A stretch of DNA of 49,910 nucleotides from an uncultured Bacteroidales bacterium (GCA_902784675.1 CACZVR010000050.1:1-49910), one strand, 5' to 3'. Counted from the stretch's first letter, positions 40,137 through 48,507 are shown. Notes: a model not told the origin generated them from the sequence alone. Translations and numbers: made by a program.

Positions 40137-41465
40137 CTACTTCACGGTGACTTTCACCTTGGCGATGCGGTGTTTGATCACCTTGATGACGGTGAACGTG
40201 AAGCGGCCGTGGGTCACCACCTCTTTCTCTTTCAGGAACTCACCCTTCAGGTCAAGCAGGAAGCCGGCGATAGTCTCTGCCTCCTGGGCATGTTCGCCCA
40301 GCTCGTCCTCGTCGGTGTCAAACATGCGGGCAAAGTCGCTCAACAGCGTCTTCCCGTCAAACATCCACGTGTCCTTGCTGATGCGGGTATAGGATTTCTC
40401 CTCGGTGTCATACTCGTCGTCGATGTCGCCCACAATCTCCTCGAGCACGTCCTCGAGGGTCGCGATGCCCTGGGTGCAGCCGAACTCATCCACGATAATC
40501 GCCATGTGCATCTTGCGACGGCGGAAGTCCTCCAGCAGGTCGTCGATGCGTCGCGTCTCGGGCACGAAATAGGCGGGACGCAGCAGCGTCTGCCACTTGA
40601 ACGTGTTGTCGCGGGTGCCGATATAGGGCAGCAAGTCCTTGGCATACAGGATACCCTTGATGTTGTCGGGCGTGTCCTCATACACCGGCATGCGGGAATA
40701 GCCCGTCTTGATGACCGTGCTCACCACCTCGTCGAACGTGTCGTCCTGGTCGATGTCCACGACATCCACACGGGGACGCATGATGTCGCTCACCGTCTTG
40801 TCGCCAAACGACAGGATACCCTCGAGCAGCTCTTTGTCATCGGGGTTCTTCACCTCGCTCACCTCCAGGGCGCGCGTGAGGTCATCCACCGACAGCTCCT
40901 CGGTCTGTGTCGGGACCACTTTGTTGACCAGGCGCGTGCTGCGCACCAGCAGCGCCGTCAACGGCGTGAACAGCTTCACTGCCAGCTTGAGCGGTGCCGA
41001 CGTCAACGCAGCGAAACGCGCATTATAGTTCGTGGCATAGAGTTTGGGAATCACTTCGCCGAACAGCAGGATCAGGAAGGTCAGGATCACCGTCTGGACA
41101 ATGAAGTCCAGCACCGTGTTATTGAAGTCAAACATCTGGCTCATCGCGTAGTTCAGCACGATGGCGATCATGATGTTGACCAGGTTGTTGCCCACCAGGA
41201 TGGTGGCCAGTAGTTTCTCGGGATTGTTGAGGAGTTCCTTCACGCGCTCACGGCGGTGTCCCTCCTCGATGTCATCGATATCGCTGGGGCGCAACGAGAA
41301 ATAGGCAATCTCGCTGCCCGAGTTAAATGCCGACAGGAACAAGCCCAGAACGGCGACAATGATGGCGATGATGCTGCCCACGGTGGGCGCGTTGAAAGTG
41401 ACAAGCGGATGTCCGCTCGCTGTGCATAGTACCGATAACAGGCACGAAAACGGGTCAGGGTCCAA
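40137..41465 (-). CDS. gldE: GldE/CorC-HlyC-type CNNM and CBS-domain protein
   Basis: A 442-aa inner-membrane protein of the CNNM transporter type, called GldE in Bacteroidetes from its link to gliding and type IX secretion. Its membrane domain (about 25-180) has FNSGSEIAYFSLRPSDIDDI and LLFGEVIPKLYATNYNARF. Two CBS domains follow (MRPRVDVVDIDQDDTFDEV; MAIIVDEFGCTQGIATLEDV), then a CorC/HlyC domain (SYTRISKDTWMFDGKTLLSD). No ATG lies between the promoter (41495-41525) and the conserved MDPDPFS start. The best start is TTG at 41463-41465, which is 2 residues before DPDPFS's family position. The stop touches a tandem array. Confidence 0.87.
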   Translation of the reverse strand: MDPDPFSCLLSVLCTASGHPLVTFNAPTVGSIIAIIVAVLGLFLSAFNSGSEIAYFSLRPSDIDDIEEGHRRERVKELLNNPEKLLATILVGNNLVNIMIAIVLNYAMSQMFDFNNTVLDFIVQTVILTFLILLFGEVIPKLYATNYNARFAALTSAPLKLAVKLFTPLTALLVRSTRLVNKVVPTQTEELSVDDLTRALEVSEVKNPDDKELLEGILSFGDKTVSDIMRPRVDVVDIDQDDTFDEVVSTVIKTGYSRMPVYEDTPDNIKGILYAKDLLPYIGTRDNTFKWQTLLRPAYFVPETRRIDDLLEDFRRRKMHMAIIVDEFGCTQGIATLEDVLEEIVGDIDDEYDTEEKSYTRISKDTWMFDGKTLLSDFARMFDTDEDELGEHAQEAETIAGFLLDLKGEFLKEKEVVTHGRFTFTVIKVIKHRIAKVKVTVK

Positions 41466-41494
41466 AATGAATGTCGTTTTGTTGAATAATGGGA

Positions 41495-41525
41495 CAAAGA
41501 TAGTGCAAGCCGAGCGGAGTACCAA
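41495..41525 (-). promoter_or_regulatory. gldE promoter, partly inside a palindromic repeat
   Basis: On the minus strand TTG (41523-41525), 20 bp, TATCTTTG (41495-41502). The -33 box and spacer lie in the repeat element that begins at 41499, so the repeat supplies most of the promoter. Confidence 0.65.
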
Positions 41526-41574
41526 GCAAAAAAGCAATTTTTTGCTTGAGCACTCCCGAGGCGCCGCCTATCTT
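41499..41574. repeat. Palindromic repeat with GATAG...CTATCTT ends, full copy
   Basis: Ends GATAG / CTATCTT are inverted; inside are GGAGT/ACTCC and the perfect AAGCAAAAAA / TTTTTTGCTT stem (41524-41547), with GCAAGCCGAG and CCCGAGGCGCC between. It is followed by GAGGGCTCAAGCCCTC, a second small palindrome (41576-41591). The same family is at 9648-9707. Confidence 0.75.
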
Positions 41575-41597
41575 CGAGGGCTCAAGCCCTCAACGTC

Positions 41598-41651
41598 GTG
41601 CAAGCCGAGCGGAGTACCAAGCAAAAAAGCAATTTTTTGCTTGAGCACTCC
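41598..41651. repeat. Palindromic repeat, partial copy
   Basis: A 54-bp block identical to 41503-41556, starting GTGCAAGCCGAGCGGAGTAC and ending GAGCACTCC. The TATCTT end is missing; a CTATAG array follows directly. Confidence 0.85.
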
Positions 41652-41674
41652 TATAGAAACTATAGATACTATAG
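41651..41674 (+). repeat. CTATAG short tandem repeat
   Basis: CTATAGAAA, CTATAGATA, CTATAG: three 9-bp units that abut the partial palindromic repeat. Confidence 0.75.
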
Positions 41675-41690
41675 CACTTATCAAGCGGCA

Positions 41691-41752
41691 GCCTAAAACC
41701 TAACGCCTAAAAGCTAAAACCTAACGCCTAAAACCTAACACCTAAAGCCTAT
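41691..41752 (+). repeat. CCTAAAACCTAACG tandem repeat
   Basis: About eight units of 7-8 bp (CCTAAAA, CCTAACG, CCTAAAAG, CTAAAA, CCTAACG, CCTAAAA, CCTAACA, CCTAAAG) that run to the base before the TraB/GumN stop codon. Confidence 0.8.
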
Positions 41753-42640
41753 TCACTGCATCGGCTCGACGGTATAGCCACGGTCGCGCAGCAGTTGCAG
41801 CAGGCCCTGGTTGCCAGGCAGATGGCCGGCGCCCACGCACACCAGGCATGCGCGCTCGGGCATCATCTTGGCGAGTTTCACGGTCCAGCTGCGGTTGCGG
41901 TCATAGATGAGGGCATCTAAGGCCTCGGCGTCATCGCCGCTCAGCTCGGGGTCGGTGATGATTGCCTCGATTTTGCTCAAGTCCTGCGTCATGTAGGCCT
42001 CGACGAGGGCCGACGACTGCTCGGCGAACAAGTCGTCCTTCTTGCATGCTTCCAGCAGGCCCTGGGCTTGCTCGGTGAGCGGCGTGTTGAACAGCAGGTC
42101 GATCTGTTCCTCCATGGTCTCAAACGCCAGCGAGGGCTTTCCTGCCTCGTTGGCACGGTTCTGCACGGCCATGTCAATCAGGTCGTTGACGTTGAGCGTC
42201 GGGAAATACTTCATGGCCTGGATGGCCTGCATCTGTGTGCTGATGGCGCTGGGCTTGAACATTTTCATCTGGCTGAGCTTCACACCCATGGTGCCGAAGT
42301 ACTTGTTGAACACCTGCTCGACAATCTTGTATTCCTCGGGTGTGAAGAGCTTGTCCAGCGTGCTGTCCAGCGGAGCAATCATCGCCTGGGCTGCCAATGC
42401 CTGTGACTCGGGGCTGAGCATGCTCTCGTTCTCAAGTTCGCCCACCACGACGTCACAGCCGTCAAAGGCCTGTTGCATGCCGGGAATCTTGTCGATCATC
42501 GCTGCCGGCGCAAAGTGATAGGTGCCCAGGATGTAGCTGGGCCGCGCCAGGTTGTTGCCGCTCACTTTCCACAACAGCTGAGCCTGTGCCGCCATGGCGA
42601 CCAACGCCAGGATTAGGATAAAGGATAGTCTTTTCATCAT
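41753..42640 (-). CDS. TraB/GumN family protein, exported
   Basis: A 295-aa protein. The signal peptide runs MMKRLSFILILALVAMAAQA. The family motifs follow: QLLWKVSGNNLARPSYILGT, YHFAPAAMIDKIPG and VVVGELENE near the N-terminus, and RACLVCVGAGHLPGNQGLLQ near the C-terminus with the conserved GxxH. The helical middle part is long. In the related TIKI proteins this fold is a metal-dependent protease; bacterial GumN/TraB members are mostly uncharacterised. The start may be ATG 42646, 42640 or 42637. It has a -7 box nearby. Confidence 0.87.
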   Translation of the reverse strand: MMKRLSFILILALVAMAAQAQLLWKVSGNNLARPSYILGTYHFAPAAMIDKIPGMQQAFDGCDVVVGELENESMLSPESQALAAQAMIAPLDSTLDKLFTPEEYKIVEQVFNKYFGTMGVKLSQMKMFKPSAISTQMQAIQAMKYFPTLNVNDLIDMAVQNRANEAGKPSLAFETMEEQIDLLFNTPLTEQAQGLLEACKKDDLFAEQSSALVEAYMTQDLSKIEAIITDPELSGDDAEALDALIYDRNRSWTVKLAKMMPERACLVCVGAGHLPGNQGLLQLLRDRGYTVEPMQ

Positions 42641-42676
42641 TGTCATTCTTTTTTGGGTTGATTATTTTTTCATTCA

Positions 42677-42684
42677 CAAAGTTA
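42677..42684 (-). promoter_or_regulatory. Promoter -7 element of the TraB/GumN gene
   Basis: TAACTTTG on the minus strand, 37 bp before the start. No good -33 element. Confidence 0.5.
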
Positions 42685-42781
42685 GCGCTTTTCGGGTTAA
42701 AAACCGCTTGAGCGGCGGCAAAATTTCAGAAAATCCCCTATAATGATGAGAAAACCTGCACATTTTGGCCATTATTGGCTA

Positions 42782-42812
42782 TTGTCCGCGAATGCTGGCA
42801 GCAGTACCTTTG
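42782..42812 (+). promoter_or_regulatory. Plus-strand promoter in the TraB-C69 gap
   Basis: TTG (42782-42784), 20 bp, TACCTTTG (42805-42812). No plus-strand protein gene follows, but a terminator lies 60-95 bp downstream. Confidence 0.6.
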
Positions 42813-42818
42813 CATCGT

Positions 42819-42907
42819 GACAAAATGAATTAGTTATTAGTTGATTCAAAGAGAGAAAGTAAACAGATAAAAATGCCGCACCGATGTGATATCGATGCGG
42901 CTTTTTT
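42819..42907 (+). ncRNA. Candidate small RNA between promoter and terminator
   Basis: The unit from the predicted start (about 42819) to the T-run (42907) is about 89 nt. It has an A-rich body and ends in the terminator hairpin. It contains no credible ORF (an ATG-AAT-TAG only). The idea rests on the spacing of a good promoter and terminator. The hairpin also fits as the end of the convergent C69 gene, so transcription should be measured. Confidence 0.4.
42875..42907. terminator. Bidirectional hairpin terminator
   Basis: GCCGCACCGAT pairs with ATCGATGCGGC with one mismatch (42875-42901), followed by TTTTTT; on the minus strand ATTTTTATC follows. It can end both the short plus-strand unit and the C69 peptidase gene. 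Confidence 0.75.
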
Positions 42908-42953
42908 AATTTCAGTTGTCAGTCCTCAGTTGGCGGAGCCAACTCCTTACTCC

Positions 42954-44645
42954 TCACTCCTTGGGAACCCACACGGGATCCTCAACTTTCAGGCGGTCGC
43001 CGCCGTTGGGACCCTTGATGAGCATGTCGTAGTACTCCTGGGTGTAGCCGCTGAAGATGGGCGATGCAGGCGTACCCCACTCGTTGCGCTCAAACTTGCC
43101 GTCCTTCTCCTTCTTGGTGTTACCGTCCAGATACTTCACGAACAGGTACTCACCCAGCTTCTTGTAGCGCGCGGTAGCATCCTGGCCGGCATTGACCGAG
43201 TAGTTGGTCAACAGGCGAATGGCAGCGTCGCGGTCGGTAGTGAGCAGCGATGTGGCTTGGGCCTCGATGACCGACTGTTGCTTGGCAAAGTTGTCCTCGA
43301 TGGCGCCTTGCACCTTGCGGATGTCGCCAATCATCTGCGAGTAGCGAGCATAGGCCTGGTTGGCTACCCAGTTGTTGACCCAGAAGGCACACTCCCAGTC
43401 CAGGGTATACATGTCGGCCTTGCCCTGACGGTAGCTCTCGGGCACCTGGGTGATGCAGCAGTACATGGGCACGAACACGGCGGTGTTGGCATCATCAACG
43501 CCGAACCAGAAACAGCCGCCCACCTCGTCGGGCATCCATGAGCGCATCTGTGCAACGTACACCCAACCTGTCTGCTGGGTACAGATGGCACGCTCCTGGC
43601 TGTAGGTCACGCCGTCCACCTCAAAGTCCATGGGACGCCAGCGGTAAGGCACGCCATAGGCGGTCGTGGCACCGGGATCCACGGTCATGTCGAACGGGGT
43701 GCCCTCGAAGTGGTCGCGCATCATCTCCTGCATGTCGCGAACGCTCACCTTGCGGTCGGGCTTTACATACAACGGCATCACGTCGGCATCCTCACGGGTC
43801 TTGCCGTAGATGAAGGGCAGATAGGCTTCCATGCCCTTGTGGAAACGGTTGAAGTAGCTCCACACGCGAGCGTCGCAGCCGCGCAGAGCACCGGCATCAA
43901 ACTTCTGATAAACAGGAGCGAAGGCAAAGTCGGCGTCCTTGCCGCTGTAGAGGCCTTTCTTCTTGGCAAAGGTGATGACGTCCTTGCTGTACATGACGTT
44001 CTTCTTGTCCTTCATGTCAAACTTCCAGATGCGTGGGTTGTTGGCGTGGCCGGCGATACAGTCGTCGGGAATGCGGACGGCTACCCAAACGGCACCCAGT
44101 TCATCCTTGCCCTTGCCGATCATGTCCATGACCCAGATCTCGTTGGGGTCACCAATCGAGAACGACTCACCCTCGCTGGCATAGCCGTACTTGGCCACCA
44201 GGTCGGTCATCACCTTGATGGCCTCGCGGGCGGTCTTGGAACGCTGCAAGGCGATGTAGATGAGGCTGCCGTAGTCGATGATTGACTTGCCGTCCAAGTC
44301 CCACAGTTCCTCACGTCCTCCCCAAGTGCTCTCTCCGATGGTCACCTGGTGCTCGTTCATGTTGCCCACCACGGCATAGGTGTGAGCGACCTCGGGAATT
44401 TCACCCATGTACTTGCCGCTGTCCCAATCGATGATTTTGCGCATGGCTCCAGGCGCATGGTCGGCGGCGGGCAGGTACTGCAGGTCTCCGAACAGGGTGT
44501 GGCTGTCGGCGGCATAGGTGATGATGGTCGAGCCATCGGCACTGGCGTTCTTGCCCACGAGCAAGTTGGTGCAGGCGTCAGCGGTAGCCCATCCGGCGAA
44601 GGCCAGCAGGGCAACCGACAACAGGTTGAATGTTAATTTCTTCAT
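42954..44645 (-). CDS. C69-family (PepD-like) dipeptidase, exported
   Basis: A 563-aa N-terminal nucleophile hydrolase. After a signal-like segment ending ATADA comes CTNLLVGKNASADGSTI, with Cys25 the expected nucleophile exposed by cleavage. ITYAADSHTLFGDL, GNMNEHQVTIGESTWGGREE, and IGDPNEIWVMDMIGKGKDEL (near 163-182) follow, all typical of C69. The length fits the secreted Bacteroidetes members. It probably hydrolyses dipeptides in the periplasm. It is the last gene of a long minus-strand run, 53 bp after a small exported protein gene, and ends near the 42875 hairpin. Confidence 0.9.
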   Translation of the reverse strand: MKKLTFNLLSVALLAFAGWATADACTNLLVGKNASADGSTIITYAADSHTLFGDLQYLPAADHAPGAMRKIIDWDSGKYMGEIPEVAHTYAVVGNMNEHQVTIGESTWGGREELWDLDGKSIIDYGSLIYIALQRSKTAREAIKVMTDLVAKYGYASEGESFSIGDPNEIWVMDMIGKGKDELGAVWVAVRIPDDCIAGHANNPRIWKFDMKDKKNVMYSKDVITFAKKKGLYSGKDADFAFAPVYQKFDAGALRGCDARVWSYFNRFHKGMEAYLPFIYGKTREDADVMPLYVKPDRKVSVRDMQEMMRDHFEGTPFDMTVDPGATTAYGVPYRWRPMDFEVDGVTYSQERAICTQQTGWVYVAQMRSWMPDEVGGCFWFGVDDANTAVFVPMYCCITQVPESYRQGKADMYTLDWECAFWVNNWVANQAYARYSQMIGDIRKVQGAIEDNFAKQQSVIEAQATSLLTTDRDAAIRLLTNYSVNAGQDATARYKKLGEYLFVKYLDGNTKKEKDGKFERNEWGTPASPIFSGYTQEYYDMLIKGPNGGDRLKVEDPVWVPKE

Positions 44646-44698
44646 CTTTGTTTAGTGTTTAGTGATGTTATTATTATAATGTGAATGATTGAACTTGA

Positions 44699-45202
44699 TC
44701 AGTGACCCACCGGCACGTCATAGCCCGTGAGCCTGAAGGCTACCTTAAAGGGGGTCGCCTGTTTGCGCGGCTGCGGGCCGGCATAGTAGTAGAACAGGCG
44801 CTGCACGTCAAACGACTTGACCTCGACCAGCTTGGTCTCGCCGGGCTTGAGGCTCACGGGCACGGTCACTGTGCGCTGGGTGAGCATCTCGCCTTGCATG
44901 GTGGTGTAACGCAGCAACAGGCGCACAGCGCTCATGCGCTGCTTGGTGTTGTTGGTGATGAAAAAAGACTCCTTGGTGTCGCTGGCACGTTTGCTGTAGC
45001 CCTTGAGCGACACGGCGTTCGGGTCAACACCATCCAGACTGTCGGGCAACAGTCCGTCATCACTCTCCATCACGGCAACGGGCACCTCAAGGCTGCGCAG
45101 GTTCTTGCGCGTGGTCTTGGTGCGCGCATCCATGGTGCTGGCACACAGCGCAATCAGCACGAGAGCCAGCAACAGGGTGATATGTATGTTTGAACGCTTC
45201 AT
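44699..45202 (-). CDS. Exported hypothetical protein
   Basis: A 167-aa protein with a signal peptide (MKRSNIHITLLLALVLIALC to about residue 26). The mature part has a beta-sandwich-like region: TKESFFITNNTKQRMSAVRL, LLRYTTMQGEMLTQRTVTVP and SLKPGETKLVEVKSF. This looks like an immunoglobulin-like or DUF-type fold for protein interaction. No family is recognised. The ATG at 45202 overlaps the stop of the upstream gene by one base (TGATG), so the two are translationally coupled. Confidence 0.7.
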   Translation of the reverse strand: MKRSNIHITLLLALVLIALCASTMDARTKTTRKNLRSLEVPVAVMESDDGLLPDSLDGVDPNAVSLKGYSKRASDTKESFFITNNTKQRMSAVRLLLRYTTMQGEMLTQRTVTVPVSLKPGETKLVEVKSFDVQRLFYYYAGPQPRKQATPFKVAFRLTGYDVPVGH

Positions 45203-45798
45203 CACAGGTAACGTATGCGGTTAAAAGGGTTGCCGTCGCCTCCCTCGGGGTAAATCTTGCGGAACCCCACGGGCAGCCGCTCGCCCACCTTCTCGGGGAT
45301 GATGCTCACGCCGTTGAACAGCGAGGGCAGGAAACGGGCGATGTTGACACGCACTTTGACCTTCCAGTGCGGCGGGTCAAAGGTGAGGGTAGTGGCCCTT
45401 GCGTTGAGCGTCGCCACACATTCCAACGGCTTGAGCAGGGTCACCTTGTCGCGCTGGCTGTAGAGCCACAGCTGGTATTTGCTGTCCACAGCGCTGGCAG
45501 CGATGTAGCCGATGACGGTGCCCGGCATGACGTTGATGTCGGGCGAGTCGAGCAGGATGATGCGATAGCCGATGTTGTGCTCGCCGCGGTAGCGCTCAAT
45601 GCCCAGCGTCATCTCCTCGTTGGGGTAGTACCAGATGCCCTCCAGGGGCTGCAAGTCGCTCTCGTCGAGACGCACCTGCATCGAGTCGATGTCAATCCCC
45701 TGCAGGATGACCGACTTCTTGGGCACACCGTTGCCCGCCGTCGCCAGCAGGGGCAACAGACCGAGCATCAGCGTTATGAGCGTCGCGAGGCGGTTCAT
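45202..45798 (-). CDS. Exported hypothetical protein
   Basis: A 198-aa protein with a signal peptide (MNRLATLITLMLGLLPLLATA). The mature part starts VPKKSVILQGIDIDSMQVRL and holds LEGIWYYPNEEMTLGIERYR, YRIILLDSPDINVMPGTVIG and ASAVDSKYQLWLY. This is the layout of small lipocalin-like or calycin-type periplasmic proteins (LEGIW-YPN is reminiscent of them), but I cannot name a family. It lies 7 bp after the DUF3078 gene and is coupled to the next gene. Confidence 0.7.
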   Translation of the reverse strand: MNRLATLITLMLGLLPLLATAGNGVPKKSVILQGIDIDSMQVRLDESDLQPLEGIWYYPNEEMTLGIERYRGEHNIGYRIILLDSPDINVMPGTVIGYIAASAVDSKYQLWLYSQRDKVTLLKPLECVATLNARATTLTFDPPHWKVKVRVNIARFLPSLFNGVSIIPEKVGERLPVGFRKIYPEGGDGNPFNRIRYL

Positions 45799-45805
45799 TG
45801 GGTCA

Positions 45806-47050
45806 TCAGTTGACGGTGGCGAAGCGGTAAATCACACCCAGACTGAGGATTTCCTTGAACTGCCAGTAGTTCCAGTCGTTGTCGCGCGGACGTGAACGGT
45901 CAAAGCGCAGGTGGGTGTAGAACTGTGTCGTCAGATATTTGCCGATGGCAAAGTCAAGTGTGTTCTCCCAGTCGCCCTGCACATACTCATAGTTAGTGAA
46001 CATGTACACCCTGGTGGAGAGCATCACGTTGGGATTGAAACGCCACAACAGCTTGGCCTCGAAATTGCTACCCACGGTGCTCTTGCAGTGGTGACCGGCC
46101 TCGATGCCGAAACGCACCGGGTCGATGTCGGTGATGTTGCGGCAGTACTTCAGGTTATAGGAGATGGGGGCGATAGCCAACGTGAACATGCGGTCATCGG
46201 CCTTCTTGAGGTTATAGGTCATACCGAGACCGATGTTCAGCTCGGCAGGCGAGAGGAAAGCCGCCGTCATCGTGTTGGTGTTGGTCTTGTAGTTGTTCAG
46301 GAACTGGGTGGTGAACTGCAGCATGGCACTGTAGTACCAGTTTTTCACCGCCTTGTAACCCAACTGCGAGGAGAACAGGAAGTTGTCCTCGGTGATCATG
46401 TAGTTGCGGATACTGTCGCCATGGGTGGTGGCAAGACCCAGTTTATAGGACAAGGTGTTGTTGAACAGCCAGTTGGGATGCAAATCCTGATTGAGGTTGC
46501 AGTTCCAGTTGATGCTTCCCAGCAGCGCCAGGTTGTTCTCGCCGCCCTGATACCAGTTGCCGCTGATGTAGGCCTGGGTGAACTGCAGCGAGGCGTTGAA
46601 CACGTGCAGCCAGTTGTGGATGGGCAACGGTGGCTCGACGGGAGGAGTGACATCCTCGACAACGACCTGGGCGGGAGCGATAGTGAGCAGACCCTGATGC
46701 GGGTCTCCGGGAATGACACCCTCGGGCGGTGCCTCGGGCAGACGGTTGGAGTTGTAAGCCACCAGCTGCGGATTCTCGATCATTGCACGTTCACGGGCGC
46801 GCTGGGTGCGGTCGGCATTGTCCATGGCTTCTTGCAGCCATTGGTCACCGGCATCCAGGGCATACAGGTCGTTGCCTGTTGTCGGTCTCGTTGCCGTTGT
46901 TTGGCCATGGCTGTCATACACGAGCGGTGCATACAGCATCTTGTCGGCAGCATTTTGGACAGTTTGCTGGTTGTCCTGAGCGATAGCGTGGCTGCTCATC
47001 ACTGTCATCAGCGCGAGCGCCAGGCAAGTCTTGAATGTCATTTTTCTCAT
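45806..47050 (-). CDS. DUF3078 outer-membrane-like protein
   Basis: A 414-aa protein. The signal peptide ends at about SHAIAQ. A low-complexity linker of about 115 residues follows (PEAPPEGVIPGDPHQG, VTPPVEPPLPIHNW). From about residue 145 the DUF3078 domain begins with HVFNASLQFTQAYISGNWYQ, GGENNLALLGSINWNCNL, and FNNTLSYKLGLATTHGDS. It ends in a Phe-containing beta strand (ILSLGVIYRFATV), as in outer-membrane barrels. The family is typical of Bacteroidales, function unknown. It is followed closely by two small exported proteins, suggesting a shared envelope role. Confidence 0.87.
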   Translation of the reverse strand: MRKMTFKTCLALALMTVMSSHAIAQDNQQTVQNAADKMLYAPLVYDSHGQTTATRPTTGNDLYALDAGDQWLQEAMDNADRTQRARERAMIENPQLVAYNSNRLPEAPPEGVIPGDPHQGLLTIAPAQVVVEDVTPPVEPPLPIHNWLHVFNASLQFTQAYISGNWYQGGENNLALLGSINWNCNLNQDLHPNWLFNNTLSYKLGLATTHGDSIRNYMITEDNFLFSSQLGYKAVKNWYYSAMLQFTTQFLNNYKTNTNTMTAAFLSPAELNIGLGMTYNLKKADDRMFTLAIAPISYNLKYCRNITDIDPVRFGIEAGHHCKSTVGSNFEAKLLWRFNPNVMLSTRVYMFTNYEYVQGDWENTLDFAIGKYLTTQFYTHLRFDRSRPRDNDWNYWQFKEILSLGVIYRFATVN

Positions 47051-47113
47051 AGCAATCGGTCGTTATGGAGGTTGATGTTGTGAATTCTGTATTGAGGGTG
47101 ACGCCAGACATCG

Positions 47114-47719
47114 TCAAGCGTCATAGAGTTTCTCGTCACTGGCAGGCTTCTTGGGCTGCTGCTTTTCGTCCTGCTGTTGTTTGGCCTTCTTTTTGGTCTG
47201 CACCTTCTGCCGCTTGCGCTCGTGGTTGGGCTGCTGCTTCTTGTTCTCGGCAAAGCTCTTGATCATGTCCTCGACGGTCTCGCGGTTGCCATACAGGTAG
47301 TTGACCGTCACCTCGACGATGAGGTTCTGCTGCTTGGACACCAGGTCGGCAATGATGGCGCGTGAGCCGTCGGGCATTGTGCCCTCGATGCTGTAGGTCT
47401 TCTTGAAACCCTTGACCTTGAGTTTGCCGTTCTTGAGGTCATACATGTTATAGCCCAACGCCTTGCGTTGCAGGTTCTCGGTGAGCATTTGCTTCTCGTC
47501 GCCCCTGTCCTTGCTGTAGAGCTGCACGGTCATCACCATGTCCTCCCACTGCACCTCAAAGCGTGTGGGCGTGTTAAAGGTGACAAAACCGTCCTCGGGC
47601 GTTTCAAACGACAGGTTATAACGGCTCCAGGTGTAGATTGTCGCGCTGGCATTCAAGCCAGTGAGCAACAGGAGCATCAAGAGCGTCAGCCGGGTTATGG
47701 ATTTCACTTGTGTCATCAT
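47114..47719 (-). CDS. Exported hypothetical protein with Lys/Gln-rich tail
   Basis: A 201-aa protein. After a signal peptide (to about ASA, residue 26) comes a compact alpha/beta domain: IYTWSRYNLSFETPEDGFVT, FEVQWEDMVMTVQLYSKDRG and EVTVNYLYGNRETVEDMIKS. The last 45 residues are Lys/Gln-rich and unstructured (HERKRQKVQTKKKAKQQQDE). The fold resembles periplasmic proteins of the PsbP/DcrB type only vaguely. It is between the GH25 and DUF3078 genes with short gaps, all on the minus strand. Confidence 0.65.
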   Translation of the reverse strand: MMTQVKSITRLTLLMLLLLTGLNASATIYTWSRYNLSFETPEDGFVTFNTPTRFEVQWEDMVMTVQLYSKDRGDEKQMLTENLQRKALGYNMYDLKNGKLKVKGFKKTYSIEGTMPDGSRAIIADLVSKQQNLIVEVTVNYLYGNRETVEDMIKSFAENKKQQPNHERKRQKVQTKKKAKQQQDEKQQPKKPASDEKLYDA

Positions 47720-47731
47720 CTTGCTGAGTCG

Positions 47732-48499
47732 TTAACTGGGTTGTTTCACATTTTCAAGGAAGTCCGACCACTCGCCCTTGCTGCCGCGAAAAACGTTCAA
47801 GTCCACATCTCCTTCTATGCCAGCAACACTGCCGTTGTGGTCGAACTGCTGGATGCAGTGTGGCAAATCGGGCAGCAGGTCGGGGCTGGTGAAGGAACAC
47901 AACCACAGGTCGCAGTCCATCAACAGCTCTTTGTAATACTTCTCATAGCCGTCCTTGTTGGTGTAGATCATCACACTGTAGCCCTTGTCCTTGAGGATGC
48001 CCACCATCTCCAGCACGCGTTCGATGGCGGTGCTGCGGCTCACCGTGGCGCCGTTGCCCCAATCGTCCTCCAAGTCAATCACCAGCGGCAGGTCCAGCGT
48101 TTTGCCCTTGACGACGCCAAGCAGATTGTCGGCCTGTTCGCGTCCGGTGCGGTTCTTGCGGAAGAAGTGATAAGCCCCCACCTTCAAGTCTGCCTTGCGG
48201 GCAGCACGGTAGTTGCGGTCAAAGGCTTCGTCCTTATAGGTTTTTCCCTCACTCGCCTTGATGAAGACGAATTGGTAATCGTCCATCCGCACCTGGTCAA
48301 AGTCGATTTTGCCGTTGTGCTTGCTCACGTCGATGCCCGCCACAGGATAGCGGTAGCGGTCCACGTTCACCGAGTGCGGCAGGATGTATTGCCTGAAGAT
48401 GTAAGCACACGCTAACACGACAAGTGCAGCCGCCCCGGCGAGGAGCAGCCACTTGATAAAGTCGGGTTTTGTCGGCACTTGTCGTCTACCCATAGGCAC
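47732..48499 (-). CDS. GH25-family lysozyme, membrane-anchored
   Basis: A 255-aa protein. The membrane anchor is near 17-36. The GH25 domain runs from YPVAGIDVSKHNGKIDF to the end. Catalytic acids are expected at Asp57 and in VIDLEDDW (Asp142 and Glu144); SSEGKT-like KASEGKTYKD and VGAYHFFR are the other landmarks. These enzymes cut the glycan strand of peptidoglycan between N-acetylmuramic acid and N-acetylglucosamine. It should act in the periplasm on its own wall, for remodelling. It lies 8 bp after the TM2 gene. Confidence 0.92.
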   Translation of the reverse strand: MPMGRRQVPTKPDFIKWLLLAGAAALVVLACAYIFRQYILPHSVNVDRYRYPVAGIDVSKHNGKIDFDQVRMDDYQFVFIKASEGKTYKDEAFDRNYRAARKADLKVGAYHFFRKNRTGREQADNLLGVVKGKTLDLPLVIDLEDDWGNGATVSRSTAIERVLEMVGILKDKGYSVMIYTNKDGYEKYYKELLMDCDLWLCSFTSPDLLPDLPHCIQQFDHNGSVAGIEGDVDLNVFRGSKGEWSDFLENVKQPS

Positions 48500-48507
48500 T
48501 CAGCGCG

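Noticed and set aside
41240-41537. ATG start for gldE at 41537
   Set aside because: It lies upstream of the TATCTTTG promoter box at 41495-41502 and inside the repeat; the conserved N-terminus begins at the TTG at 41463-41465.
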